Origin: Anas platyrhynchos
Lineage: Eukaryota; Chordata; Aves; Anseriformes; Anatidae
DNA length: 64,000 nt
Direction of reading: 5' to 3'
NCBI RefSeq assembly: GCF_047663525.1
Contig: NC_092600.1
Coordinates: 1,980,001-2,044,000 of the forward strand
Below, piece after piece: positions 13,801-24,269 of this stretch (within the stretch, counting starts at the first letter, position 1; the number at the start of each line of letters is the position of its first letter). The position numbers and the translations under genes were made by a program. Below the pieces are notes generated by a model. It was given only the letters and a program-made list of their open reading frames with translations, searched no databases and was not told where the DNA came from.

Positions 13801-16800
13801 CTTCCTGCCTCTGGCTCACATGTTTGAACGAGTTATACAGGTAAGAAACTGCCTGAACTGACGAGGCCTCGTGGGGCTCCTTGTGCTTTCTTCCAGAGTC
13901 AGTGGTCTCCTACTTGTGAGGATGTACACATTTCCTATTTGCCTTTAGCACACATGTTTGAGAGAATGGTACAGGTAAGGTCCTAGCGTCAGTGGAAATC
14001 GCCTTTTTCCACGCCAAAAAAAATAAATAAAATACTAAATAACCAGTGATATCTCGTAGCACTAAAAAAGCTTGTACTCCAGAAGTGCCACGTGGTAACA
14101 CCGGGGCCGGGAGCGTTTCCCAAGCTGTGGGTTTGGGAAACGGCCCCTGGTCAGCGGGCAGGAGTCACCTGCAGCCTCGCGAAGCGCTCTAGGGTCAGCG
14201 ATCGTGGGAGCAAACCCAATTCTGCACCATTGTTCTCGCCAGCCTGCAGAGCTGGCTTCTTGCATCTCTGTCTGAAAAGACAGGTGAAAATTTGTGCTGT
14301 GGTTGGCGTGCTGTGCAGGTCAGGTGAGAGGAGCACATCAGCCCTTCAGCCCGAAAAGCTGGGGGCTGGAAACCGATTCAGTGTGTGAGCAGTGGCTCTG
14401 TGTTTTCTCAGGGAGGGCTGTTCTGGGCTGGAAGCGTGCTTTCTAGTCAGACAGGCATCCCAATATGAGCCTTCCGCTTCTCAGTAACGTGCCAGAAATA
14501 ATACATTCTGCCACGTTAAAACATTTGCAAATTGGAACTGAAAGCCCATGAAAGATTTGGGGAATTGCAGCCGGCATATTTTTGCTTGAAAGCCTAATTT
14601 TAAGAGGCAAGTTGGTCAGTATGCCACCGCTGCTCAGGCAAACCTCGTTGCTAGCTAATAAGAATGTAATTATTAAAAAGTCATCTGATGGGGTAAAAAA
14701 ATAGAAGCCTTTGAAATCACCTCCTTTCACAGGATGCTGCCAGGCGGACAGGGGCAGCCCTCCGAAGCAGGCAGTTCAAAGGTTAAGGAAGGTTTACCCT
14801 TTCCTGAAAAAGCTCATTAACGTAGAGATTTTTCAAAAGGGCTAAGAAATTGTTCCCAGAATTATTCTGCACAGCAAAGACCGTATCAGCTTCCCTGGTT
14901 TTAGCTGGCATTCTTAGTTCCTGGAACTTACAGCTAAACTTAGATCTGTTCGTTAAAGCTTTCTGCTGGTCACTCGCAAGTCCCAGTGAGCCCGCAGTGA
15001 TGTTATTTTCCTTTTTGTTTTCTTCGTATTCACATGCCTGTGCCATGTAGCACACGATTTGGCAGTGCGGTGCCTGTTAAACCCACATCACACGTATGAA
15101 ATTCCTGTGGTTTCGGCCCATGGAGAGGGAGCCTCTCGCTGGCTGACAACGCAGGGAGAGCGCTCCGGTTGCTGTGGCAGGCTTTTGGGCGCAGCACAGA
15201 AAAACTTAGGTGTCTCTTAAGGCATGGTTAGCCGTTTTGGCTGCTGGGGGAGCAGAGTGCTCCAGCAGGAGCTGATGCTCTCACCATATTCCAGCCTTGT
15301 GGGATAGCACACAGCTCAGTGGGGCTGGGCTCAGCTCCCAGCACCGTGGGTGCCTGGCCGAGGACACGCTCCCTGTCCAAGCTGGACAGGGATGCTCATC
15401 CCTAAACGCACTCAAGTGGGTGCACAAACCACATCTTTCCAGTTTTAGCAAGGTAGTAACTGGCTACCAGGGCTGTCCTTCCACTGCCAGCTGGCTTATC
15501 ACAGCTCTACTGCCCGTCCAGCTCTTTGCTCATCTGATGAACCAAGTGGCCTCTTTTCTTGCCAAATATGAAACTTCTGGATCTGTGCGAGCAAAGCACC
15601 TTTTAAGAAGCAGGCGCCTATTTCTGGGATACAGGATCAGGCACTGTATTGCTAACGTAGTCTGTATCGGTATGTTTAAACAAAACTAAAGTATTAACAT
15701 CTAAAAACCGTCTGCTGCTCACTGTGTTTCACGTTTCTTAATATGTGTTTCTTTACCAACCTTAAGTCTTCATGCCGTGAGCTGCAGGGGTAGGTCCGGG
15801 CTTCAGGGGTAAAGTCCGGACCCGGGTCTGACCCTACCTCAGGGAAAATCCCTTCCCAAAGCTTTGGCTCCTTGCTTTTCCAGACAGTGGCAAATTTGGT
15901 GGATGCTGAAATTCTGATAAGTGCCCAGAACTACGTGTACGTTTCCATTCAGTGCTAAATTGTCTGTAAAATTTATATATACATACTTCTAAAGCACCAT
16001 TTTTGCCATGCTGGAGAGCAGGATTTCAGGAAGGGCGTTCCTGCGTTTGGGAGGGATGCAGAACCACGGGAATTACAAGCAAAAAGGTTACATGGGGTCT
16101 TTTTTTCTTCCCGTCACAGTCCGTAGTGTACTGCCACGGGGGGCGGATTGGGTTCTTCCAAGGAGACATCCGCCTCTTATCGGACGACATGAAGGCTCTG
16201 CGTCCCACCATCTTCCCCGTCGTGCCACGGCTGTTAAACAGGATGTACGACAAGGTGAGCTGCATTTTGTTCTTCTTGTAATAGGGACGTTTCTGTCCCT
16301 CTAGTGCATATCTGAAAGAGTTCCCTTGGTCCTGGGGATTTCCCTGGCGGGTTATACTGTTCCTGCCTTATTGCACACACGTTCTTACCCTGTGTAAGCG
16401 ATAGAGCTGCTCTGATCTGTGGGGCTGTGTTATGTGGTGTGGCACAGATGTGGCTGTAAGAAACCCCTCTGTGTAGACCCTTGCCCTGCTCTCTCTGAGG
16501 CTGCCAGTGGCACTGCTGGAGAAGAGGCGTTTTCTCGGCGGGGCAACACCAGTCAGACCTGCACGCACTGAGACACTTCGTGCCCTTCGACAGGCTTTGG
16601 AACTGGGATCTTTCTGGTGCCAATGACAGCTCAAAACTGGGAACTGCAGAACGATGAGAAAGATTTAGGCAGTGCAGATGTGAGGTTGGCTTCTGCATCT
16701 AGGTATTTTTTTTTAAACAAAGAGATGGTTTTGAAAACTATGTTAGAAAGATGTCTGGTCATCGTCTTCCCTGTTTGAGCAGCAGGGAATATTTCTTCCT

Positions 16801-19800
16801 CAGAAGATTTATCCTTTAAAGATGGGCTTAAAGCACAAGCTACTGGGCTGACTTTCCCCTGCAGTTAAGCGTGTAAAGTCAGGGTTTGGATGCCCTCTTC
16901 CCTACCCCAGCAAAGCCACAGTGACATCTTATTTAACCGTATTTCTGACATCCCTGTACCCTGCTGGCACCAGCAGAGCTGTGTGGCTGTAACTGTACAA
17001 GCAGGAGATGATGGCACTGAGTCTGTGATGCTTTCTCCCTCCCATTGCCCAGATCTTCAGCCAGGCAGACACCTCCCTGAAGCGCTGGATCCTGGAGTTT
17101 GCCGCCAAGCGGAAAAAAGCAGAAGTCCGAAATGGGATCATCAGAAACGACAGCCTGTGGGACAAGCTGTTCTTTAATAAAATACAGGTAAGGAATTTCT
17201 GAAGTAAGTCAAAAGTCAAAGAACTGTCATTTCTTCTAGTAATGACTGGTTTTCCTTGAAGTTGGTGTGATCTGCTTGTCTGCAGCGAGCTGGGGCCAAT
17301 TGCTGCTCACTGGCAAATTGCAGAGTGAAAATTGAATAGAAAAAGGAAATGAAGCAGTTTGTCATTCCATTAACTTTTGCTACGTTTCTGTTTTTGCTTA
17401 TATATTCATTCTGAGGTCTGAAGCTGTGTTTAAGGCACAGCATGATGCCAGAGCCTGCATTTGGACAGGTGATGGACTCAGCAGCACTGCTCTTGGGGCA
17501 TTTTGCTCTTCCTCTGTTATCTGGGCTCTGCCCATGCCCCACAGGTAAAGGGTTTCTCCCCTCTCACACCCTGCCAAGGGGTGGGGGAGATGAGGGCATC
17601 CAGCAGCTCCTGTGTCCTCCTGGAGGGGATGAAACTCAGGAGGGGGAAGGAGGAGTGACTGATCGAAGGGATGTGGCTCCAAAGCTCCCTGCAAATCCTC
17701 TACAGATAACGATTGGATTTAGGGATGGGTTTCAGCTGGGTATATTGAAAACTGCTTGTTTTCCTAGGAAAATGAGAATAAGGGTGTAGAGAAAAATGCA
17801 CGTGTAAATCTTTATTTAACAACAGGGGAAAGAAATCAGAGTGCCCTGCTGCATGCCATACATCCCCTTGGTAATTAAAATAAAATAAAATAGCTTTAAA
17901 TCAGGTTTTCCAGGCACTGTACTGCTGTAGGAGGCTCTGATTACTTCACTTTTTAATTGGATAACTTATCTGAAGACACGCCACTTCATTTTTAACTGCA
18001 GAAACTGACCGTGTCTTTCAACTGCGGATTAGGTGACCGCAGTGTGCAGAGAGCAGGGCTCGTGGTGCTGAGGGCAGCGGGGCCACAGGGTGCTCCGGGA
18101 GCTGGGGAGCCCACGTGCCAGTCAGGAGCTGTTTTGTCTTGTGCTTGCTTCGTTTTACTCTTAGAAAAAGAAAAAGGAAACGAAGTGGGGGGGGGGAGAA
18201 GTAAAAGTTGGCATGGGAATGGGTGTGGTAACTTTCACAAGTATTGGAAAGTCATTTCCCTTAAAAAGGGAGAGCGTTGGATGCTCGCCCCCAGCACAGG
18301 AAGGATCTGACAGAGCAAGAGCTGTGTCTTTGGCATTAGTTCTGCCTGAAGGGCAGAGTTACTGCTTTTAAGATTTAGCTGGCTTTTTATTCCTGAGGCA
18401 AGGTTCAGGGTCAGTTCACATTTCCACAGCACGGCTGAATCTGCTCTAGAGGGAGCAGACGCGGGGCCATTTTGTGCAGATTCTGCAGGAGAAATACGCC
18501 TGGTTTTTGCCATCTGTCCTGATCCATGATGTATTTCTGATTTCATTTTCTGGTGTTTGAGCAGGCGAGCCTCGGTGGCTGTGTCCGCATGATAGTGACC
18601 GGTGCTGCCCCTGCCTCTCCCACCGTCCTGGGCTTCCTGCGGGCAGCCCTCGGGTGCCAGGTGAGCCGGGGGTACCCGTGGGGAGATGGGGAGCTGGGCT
18701 GGGACCTCAGGACTGCCAGCATCTGTCGTGACAGCAGGGTTTGTGGCCACAACAGCCCGGTGTCCCCGTGGCGGCGGGGCAGCAGGGGACAGCCGGTGGC
18801 CTTGGGCAGGCAGGCACTGCTGTCACTGCGGGCAGCTGCCAGCACAAAGCATCAAGTCATCCCACCTGTCCCAGCATTTGGTTGACTGTGCAATTAAGCA
18901 GGCCCGTGCATGTGCTAGGAACTTCATGAGGTTTGTTCTATATATAAACGGGGAATGGTAACCTTCAGGTGGCCATGTAACCCTGTTCAGATCTCCTCTG
19001 TGTTATTTCTCTCTGATTGGGAAGCCCCAAGCAACTAAAAGGCCTCATTCAAGAGCCTAAAATTAAGTGTAAAAACATTAAAAGGTGTATTTTCAAAATG
19101 TCCCAGAAAAATAACACTTTTTTTTCCCCACCAACACCTCCCTCTTGCAGAGTAACATACTTCTGGGCTTTAAAACTAATTGCTGAACTTGTCTTCACAC
19201 TATTTTCAGCTCTACACAGCAACAGTGATTAATAGCAAAATAGAGGTAATTTTGTATACAGCAGGGGCCAGGGAAAGCACCTGTGTGTTAAAGCTGTGCC
19301 TGTGCACTGCAGCAGGCAGGGTTAGTTTGCAGGACAGTTCCCAGCACTGTGTTCTGCAGCGGTGCAACCACACGCGCTGCTTCAGAGGTGCCTGTTTCTT
19401 TGCCAGGTCTATGAAGGTTACGGCCAAACAGAGTGCACAGCTGGGTGCACCTTCACCACCCCAGGTGACTGGACATCAGGTAGCTATTTTCTTCCACCTT
19501 TTCCAAATTATTTCTGCACACAGACGCAATTCCTGCAAGAAAATCAAGTGTATCTACAACCATGCAAGCAACTGCTATTGAAATGCTGATAAAATGTCTG
19601 TGAGAGAGCTGACAAGTGACTGGCAGTCTTTGATTTCCAGGTCATGTAGGAGCCCCTTTGCCCTGCAACTTAATCAGACTGAAGGATGTGGAAGAGCTGA
19701 ATTATTTTGCTTCCAAAGGAGAAGGAGAGGTAACAACTCATATTTTAATATAAAATTCACACTAGTTATTCCCTTATTAAGTCACAATGTAGTTATGGAA

Positions 19801-22800
19801 GCATTTTACCTTTCCAAGGTGTACGGTTGCAGATTTATTGCATGTTACATCCCAGAAGGAAAACACCAATTCACCAACAGAGCAGCGAAGCATTCATTAG
19901 CAGAGGGCCACAACAGTACCTTCAGCCAATGTCATGCCTGATTACTTTAAAAGCTAAGACTGAATTAATTAGTCCAGCCAGAAGGACCCAAATTTCTATG
20001 ATTTCTACATTACTTTTGTTTTTAAATATCGCATAGAAATTAAATTTATTGAAATAACTTTTTTGGTTTTAACTGCAAAATGAATGAAAATCATTTTTTT
20101 TATAACTCCATATATTATTTACATTTTATAACTCCATATATTTTAGTTTCATGGAACACAGTCATTAAATCAACCTTTAACATATTTCAGTATCAGTGAA
20201 TTACTACTTAGCTTGTCGGCAATTACAGCAGAATAATAAAATAATTTATTAGCAACTCTGACTGTTTTGCAGATATGTGTGAAAGGACCGAATGTTTTCA
20301 AGGGTTATCTGAAAGATGAGGAGAAGACGACTGAGGCACTGGACCAGGAGGGCTGGCTTCATACTGGAGACATTGGGAAATGGTTACCTGTGCGTACTGA
20401 CCAGCTGCTCATTCTCATGCCAATCTTATTATCCCACATAAATTTTCAAATATTGAAGTTTCCAAGTAGATATACCTTTACAAAGGATTAAGCTTATTTT
20501 TTTTCAGAATAATTTCAATGCATCAGTGAAGCATTTTCTGACAATTTAAACAGCGCAGTTTAGAGCAGACTGTTTACCAAGCCTCTGTGATTAAATAACT
20601 TCTCTGGGAACTGTCATTTCTTTTTTTTCTCCTAACAGAATGGGACTCTTAAAATTATTGACCGGAAAAAGCATATATTTAAACTTGCTCAGGGAGAATA
20701 TATTGCACCAGAGAAGATAGAGAATATCTATATCCGTAGTGATCCTGTTGCCCAGATCTATGTCCATGGAGACAGCCTGCAGGTAAAAATGAGGTTTTCA
20801 GAAAATTTTTTTTGTTCCTTGTAATTATTAGTCAGAGGGCTGGGCGTGAATGGGGGGACAGTGTGGGTGGGTCATGCCACACTTCTCAACACCTCTCCAA
20901 TTCTGGAGCTGAGCTGCTGGTGTGACCCTAAGCAGCTTGAGGGATGTTGCAGCCAAAATTCACACCTTAAAATTAGCTTTGGTGTCACCTTTTGATTCTG
21001 TAAAGCCCTCCTTTGCCATGCCAGCATTGGTAAGCCAGGTGAAAACTAAACCACTGCTGCTCCGTGACTTACTGATGTAATTGGGCAAAAAGTGATAAAC
21101 ACTTAGTGAATTCAACCTGCTTATGCATTCACTTCAGCGTGGTGCCTTAAACGTGGCTCAGCCTTTGCCTGAAACTGCTGCTCTCTTTCACCTGCAGGCC
21201 TTCCTGGTGGGAATTGTGGTGCCAGACTCCGAAGTTATGCCAGGCTGGGCAAAGAAAAGAGGGTTTGATGGAACATACTCAGAACTCTGTAAAAACAAGG
21301 TTTGTTTTTGTATCTGTCGGCAGTCCGGCCTTGTGTCATTGTGTGTAACCTCGTCAGAGGTGGTCTCTGCTACTGGTGGTTGCAGTAGCATAAACTGTCC
21401 TGTCACGGGAAGCCAGCCCTGAGGAGCCATCTTCTAGGCAGGGCTGACTGGGGCGCAGTGCTGTGGGCCTTGGGGTCTTGATGTCTGCCCAGCAGGGAAC
21501 AGAACAGCAGCAGGAGAGGCTGTGCTCGTGTAGGTGTTAAGGAAGGATCCCAGCCTTGCTCCAACACTGGCTCACTGAGCCGGATCACAGCACCAAGCAC
21601 CGGTGCTGCTGTGTCCCCCCATGGGTGTCTGCGAGGAGTAATTCTGCCTCCAAGTCTGGCAAGTGGCTGTAGGATTGCAGATTTATCATCCACCCCTCAG
21701 CCCTTCGCTGTGTGGATGTACTAACCCTACATTTCCTACTGAGGAAAGAGTTAACATCACCACACTTCGTTTTAATGCTTGTACCTTGCTTTATTAGAGT
21801 ATTTGCTAATTATGTGCTGTCAGTAAGGCACTTGAACTTTCTTCAGAAACATGTTTAATGATGACCAGTGGTATTAACTGCATGTGATGTTGTTTCTGAT
21901 ATCTCATGGGGAATTTTTATGTTTTAACCCAGGAACTGAAGAAAGCAATAATGGAAGACATGGTACGGTTAGGTAAGGAGAGCGGACTTCACTCCTTTGA
22001 GCAGGTAAAATGAAACAATTAATACACTGTTCACTGTGGTCAGACAGGCGATGGATTGGTCTGTGTATGTTGAACAGATTTGTAGCATTTGTTGTGTTAT
22101 TGCATATTCTTCCTGTAGCTGGCATACAAGGTCTTTTAAAAAAGAGGTTTAACACTGACAAGCTGGATTTGTTCCCTTGAAGAATATACATGCCATGATT
22201 TTGCCTTCCAGTCATGCTTGACATTTGAATTAAATTTAGTGAAAGTTGTGTGTGCAGAGGTAAAAATCCAACCCAGGTGCATGGGTCACGTCTCCAGTCT
22301 GATAGGCAGGACTCAAGATGAATACCTGGAGGACTCTTGATTCTTCTCCCACCATAAGAAAATGGGGCTGTAATTGCCTTTTTTTTCTTTTTATAATTGC
22401 CATAGGAAATGCTGCTGTTTTGTTTATTTTCAGCCTGTGCACTAATCGTTTTCTGATGCTTGTGTAAATATTCCTGCAAAAGAGCGACAAACACTTCAGG
22501 AGAGATGTGAAATCAATAATGAAATATATAGCATTAAAAATACAGTAAAAAACGTGTAAATAACATATTTCTGTTAAAATAATGAACATCTTAATCAATA
22601 CATATAAGTAGCAAGGGGCTTTTTGCTTTTGTGTAGTCTGTTTCTGGGTGGTAACTCCAATGAGTAATTCACCGTATCTGAGTGGAGCAGAAGCAACGTA
22701 AAACATAAACTTGTTATTCTTCATTTCCCTGTTACACATGAAAATGAAATGATATTAAAAAGAAATTAATTTTAAAAGGAAATTCAATATAAACATGGTT

Positions 22801-24269
22801 TACAGCACACATTTGTCTGTGGTAATAAGTCTGGTTTGCTCCTGCTGTGGCATTCACAGCATGAAATATTCTCAATCCATCTACTCTATCAGCATTTTGC
22901 AGCTCATAAAGTAGTGAGGAAAGCCTTGCCATCTTTCTTACAATTAAGATCTGATTAACTTCAGAACTAAAGGCCTTCAAAATTAGATCTTTGTTGCAAT
23001 AGGTAATCTTAAAACCCACCCTTGAGCCAGATCATATGGCCAGTGATTTTGTAGGAGGGGATCCCTTACACACAGAAGGGCCACTCTCTTGTCTCTGTCC
23101 TTGTCCACAGCACCAGAGTCCTGAGCTGGGACCTTGGGCTGTGAAAGGACAGCTCTGGCTTCTGTAGCCAGATGTTTCCAGGGAGCAGGCTCTCTGAAAT
23201 TTGTTGCAGAAAGCGGAGGAAGCGCTGATTTTTATCAACGCTGATTTTGGGAAGGATGTCCCTGGGGAAGGCACTGCTCAACAAAGCTTACAGGGGAAAA
23301 AATGAATCACATAACATAAAAGGGATTTTAAAACTGATCCTCAATCTATATTCCTGCAACTCCCAAGCTACCAATATGCTAGACAGCGTGGTTTGGGAAA
23401 TCAGCAAAGCAGCAGATGGCTGGGGAATTTGCCTGAACTCGGTGGCCTGTGACCAGCCACGCAGCAGCTTTCTGCTTGTTCCCATGAGCTGGCTCCTACT
23501 GGCGCTGCAGGCTCCCTGATGGGCTCTGACACTGCAGCCACTGAGGGCAGCCCTGTGGCATTGTTTGCCTGGGACAGGAGATTTCACATCGTTTTAATTA
23601 GCCTGTAGGACACCATCAATTCTTTTCTTTTAGAGACGATCCTCCTGCATATTCCTTGTGCCTGCAAAGCTGCGTGGTAATTTTGCAAGACCAAATCAGT
23701 GGTGCTTGCTTTCTTTGCAGTTTGATTTGCTCTTCAGAAAGGTGATGCTCCTTAGCATGATGTTTCTTCTCCTCCTCTATCCTCTCTTGCATGGTTTTTC
23801 AGCTGTGTGAAGCTGCAGTCACGATGTCACATGTGGCAATGCTGTCCCTGGTGCTCTGCCTCCCCAGGTTTTGGCTTTGGTTTCATGCAGAAAAGAGATT
23901 TATGTTCTCCATTTTTCGGAGTGTCCCTTCCAGGGGGCAGGCCAGTGCAGGAACAGGCCAGGTGCGGTGGCAGGATTCGGTGTCACCACCTGGGCACTTG
24001 AGGGAAATCCTGGGGGCCTGTCGAAGGGTCCCAGGAATGCAGGAGGGACAAGGTGCTGTACGAAGTCTTGCTCACAGAATGTGGTGCCTGTGATCTCTGC
24101 TACAAATATATCCCTTTTTTCATTCCAGGTAAAAGCCATTTACATTCACTCTGATATGTTCTCAGTACAAAACGGTTTGTTGACACCAACGTTAAAGGCT
24201 AAGAGACCAGAACTGAGAGATTACTTCAAAAAACAAATAGAAGAGCTATATTCCAGCATCTCCATCTGA
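1318..24269 (+). CDS. ACSL6: ACSL6, long-chain acyl-CoA synthetase 6 (20 coding exons plus one alternative exon)
   Basis: The enzyme ligates long-chain and polyunsaturated fatty acids to CoA through an acyl-AMP intermediate, anchored in ER or outer mitochondrial membrane; in vertebrates it is brain- and erythroid-enriched. Coding exons (start ATG 1344): 1344-1538, 3227-3341, 4218-4282, 4508-4609, 4752-4851, 5374-5552, 6047-6079, 7278-7329, 10939-11012, 13763-13840 or 13897-13974, 16120-16254, 17053-17187, 18565-18660, 19407-19479, 19641-19729, 20273-20389, 20639-20782, 21198-21299, 21933-22004, 24129-24269. All phases agree and give 698 residues, the usual family length. Visible motifs are an N-terminal membrane anchor (about 25-44), the AMP-binding P-loop FTSGTTGNPKG (275-285), YGQTE (458-462), HTGD (537-540), DRKK (554-557) and the C-terminal LTPTLKAKR segment (670-678) with the likely catalytic lysine. 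The N-terminus (MQAQEIL...) and gate-exon sequences point to ACSL6 rather than ACSL1 or ACSL5. Confidence 0.96.
2766..2876 (+). repeat. (TTTTA)n pentanucleotide microsatellite
   Basis: About 22 copies of TTTTA with one 4-nt slip near 2850, in ACSL6 intron 1, followed by a diverged TAATC/TTTTG stretch and (ATTT)n at about 2914-2944. Confidence 0.97.
3155..3225 (+). repeat. imperfect GTGCCATGTCGTGT-like minisatellite
   Basis: Several degenerate copies of a 14-25-nt unit rich in GTGTCATGGTGC run directly into the acceptor of ACSL6 exon 2, replacing the usual polypyrimidine tract. Confidence 0.7.
3227..3341 (+). CDS. ACSL6: ACSL6 coding exon 2
   Basis: Residues 66-103 plus the first base of the next codon ([26 protein letters not shown]). 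Donor ggtgag follows 3341. The acceptor cacgcag has a GT-rich, pyrimidine-poor lead made of an imperfect repeat. Confidence 0.94.
4218..4282 (+). CDS. ACSL6: ACSL6 coding exon 3
   Basis: A 65-nt exon between gtcttgcag and gtgagc that completes the split codon and encodes [19 protein letters not shown]. Phase 1 in, 0 out. Confidence 0.94.
4508..4609 (+). CDS. ACSL6: ACSL6 coding exon 4
   Basis: Residues 126-159 ([24 protein letters not shown]) between cttccag and gtgaga, phase 0 on both sides. Confidence 0.94.
4752..4851 (+). CDS. ACSL6: ACSL6 coding exon 5
   Basis: Residues 160-192 ([19 protein letters not shown]), a very conserved stretch of the ACSL N-terminal domain. Acceptor ctggcag, donor gtaaaa, phase 1 out. 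Confidence 0.95.
5374..5552 (+). CDS. ACSL6: ACSL6 coding exon 6
   Basis: Residues 193-252 ([34 protein letters not shown]). Acceptor ccttccag, donor gtaagc, phase 1 in and 0 out. Confidence 0.94.
6047..6079 (+). CDS. ACSL6: ACSL6 coding exon 7 (33-nt microexon)
   Basis: Eleven codons ([11 protein letters not shown]) between ctctttcag and gtgagt, phase 0 on both sides. This region is variable between ACSL members; the exon is too short to stand out by ORF length. Confidence 0.9.
7278..7329 (+). CDS. ACSL6: ACSL6 coding exon 8 (first half of P-loop)
   Basis: Encodes [17 protein letters not shown]; the AMP-binding P-loop is split by the following phase-1 intron. Acceptor ttcctag, donor gtaaag. 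Confidence 0.95.
8892..9080 (+). other. candidate unannotated cassette (poison) exon in ACSL6 intron 8
   Basis: A 189-bp block with a strong pyrimidine-rich acceptor (tttctttccttgctag) and a consensus donor (cct then gtaagt). It is open for 63 codons in the phase left by exon 8. Spliced to exon 9 the junction reads T+GA, a stop codon, so inclusion would truncate the enzyme inside the P-loop. Seen directly: splice sites and frame. Inference: that it is used. Confidence 0.3.
10849..10882 (+). repeat. 34-nt oligo-T tract
   Basis: An uninterrupted run of T starting 90 nt before the exon 9 start and ending 56 nt before it. It could be the reverse of a retroposon tail or an expanded upstream pyrimidine tract. 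Confidence 0.9.
10939..11012 (+). CDS. ACSL6: ACSL6 coding exon 9 (second half of P-loop)
   Basis: Residues 281-305: completes the P-loop with GNPKG and continues [19 protein letters not shown]. Acceptor cctttcag, donor gtgaat, phase 1 in and 0 out. Confidence 0.95.
13763..13840 (+). CDS. ACSL6: ACSL6 coding exon 10a (F-gate fatty-acid gate exon)
   Basis: A 78-nt, phase-0 exon (26 codons, residues 306-331) with [12 protein letters not shown] followed by [14 protein letters not shown]. The phenylalanine in SFLPL defines the F-gate variant described for vertebrate ACSL1 and ACSL6. Acceptor cacctgcag, donor gtaaga. Confidence 0.95.
13897..13974 (+). CDS. ACSL6: ACSL6 coding exon 10b (Y-gate, mutually exclusive)
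   Basis: Also 78 nt and phase 0. It encodes [12 protein letters not shown] then [14 protein letters not shown], matching the known Y-gate version of the ACSL6 gate. Acceptor ttccag, donor gtaagg. The intron between the F-gate and Y-gate exons would be only 56 bp, which should prevent both from being joined in one transcript. Too short to be noticed by ORF length. Confidence 0.93.
16120..16254 (+). CDS. ACSL6: ACSL6 coding exon 11
   Basis: Residues 332-376 ([34 protein letters not shown]) between cgtcacag and gtgagc; phase 0 on both sides. Confidence 0.96.
17053..17187 (+). CDS. ACSL6: ACSL6 coding exon 12
   Basis: Residues 377-421 ([36 protein letters not shown]) between ttgcccag and gtaagg; phase 0. 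Confidence 0.95.
18565..18660 (+). CDS. ACSL6: ACSL6 coding exon 13
   Basis: Residues 422-453 ([27 protein letters not shown]) between tttgagcag and gtgagc; phase 0. Confidence 0.95.
19407..19479 (+). CDS. ACSL6: ACSL6 coding exon 14 (YGQTE motif)
   Basis: Residues 454-477 ([24 protein letters not shown]). YGQTE contributes to adenylate binding in the superfamily. Acceptor tttgccag, donor gtagct, phase 1 out. Confidence 0.95.
19641..19729 (+). CDS. ACSL6: ACSL6 coding exon 15
   Basis: Residues 478-507 ([24 protein letters not shown]) between tttccag and gtaaca; phase 1 in, 0 out. Confidence 0.95.
20273..20389 (+). CDS. ACSL6: ACSL6 coding exon 16 (ACSL signature part 1)
   Basis: Residues 508-546 ([32 protein letters not shown]). 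The aspartate of HTGD (residue 540) contacts ATP ribose in family members. Acceptor ttttgcag; the donor gtgcgt is less canonical. Confidence 0.95.
20639..20782 (+). CDS. ACSL6: ACSL6 coding exon 17 (ACSL signature part 2)
   Basis: Residues 547-594 ([34 protein letters not shown]). Contains DRKK, the hinge region between N- and C-terminal domains. Acceptor cctaacag, donor gtaaaa. Confidence 0.96.
21198..21299 (+). CDS. ACSL6: ACSL6 coding exon 18
   Basis: Residues 595-628 ([28 protein letters not shown]). Acceptor cacctgcag; the donor gtttgt departs from consensus at +3 and may be weak. Confidence 0.94.
21933..22004 (+). CDS. ACSL6: ACSL6 coding exon 19
   Basis: Twenty-four codons, residues 629-652 ([23 protein letters not shown]), between ttaacccag and gtaaaa; phase 0. 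Confidence 0.94.
24129..24269 (+). CDS. ACSL6: ACSL6 coding exon 20 (C-terminus, stop)
   Basis: Residues 653-698 then TGA at 24267-24269. Contains [13 protein letters not shown], with the lysine expected to orient the acyl-adenylate. Acceptor cattccag. Confidence 0.96.
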   Translation, partial: VKAIYIHSDMFSVQNGLLTPTLKAKRPELRDYFKKQIEELYSSISI

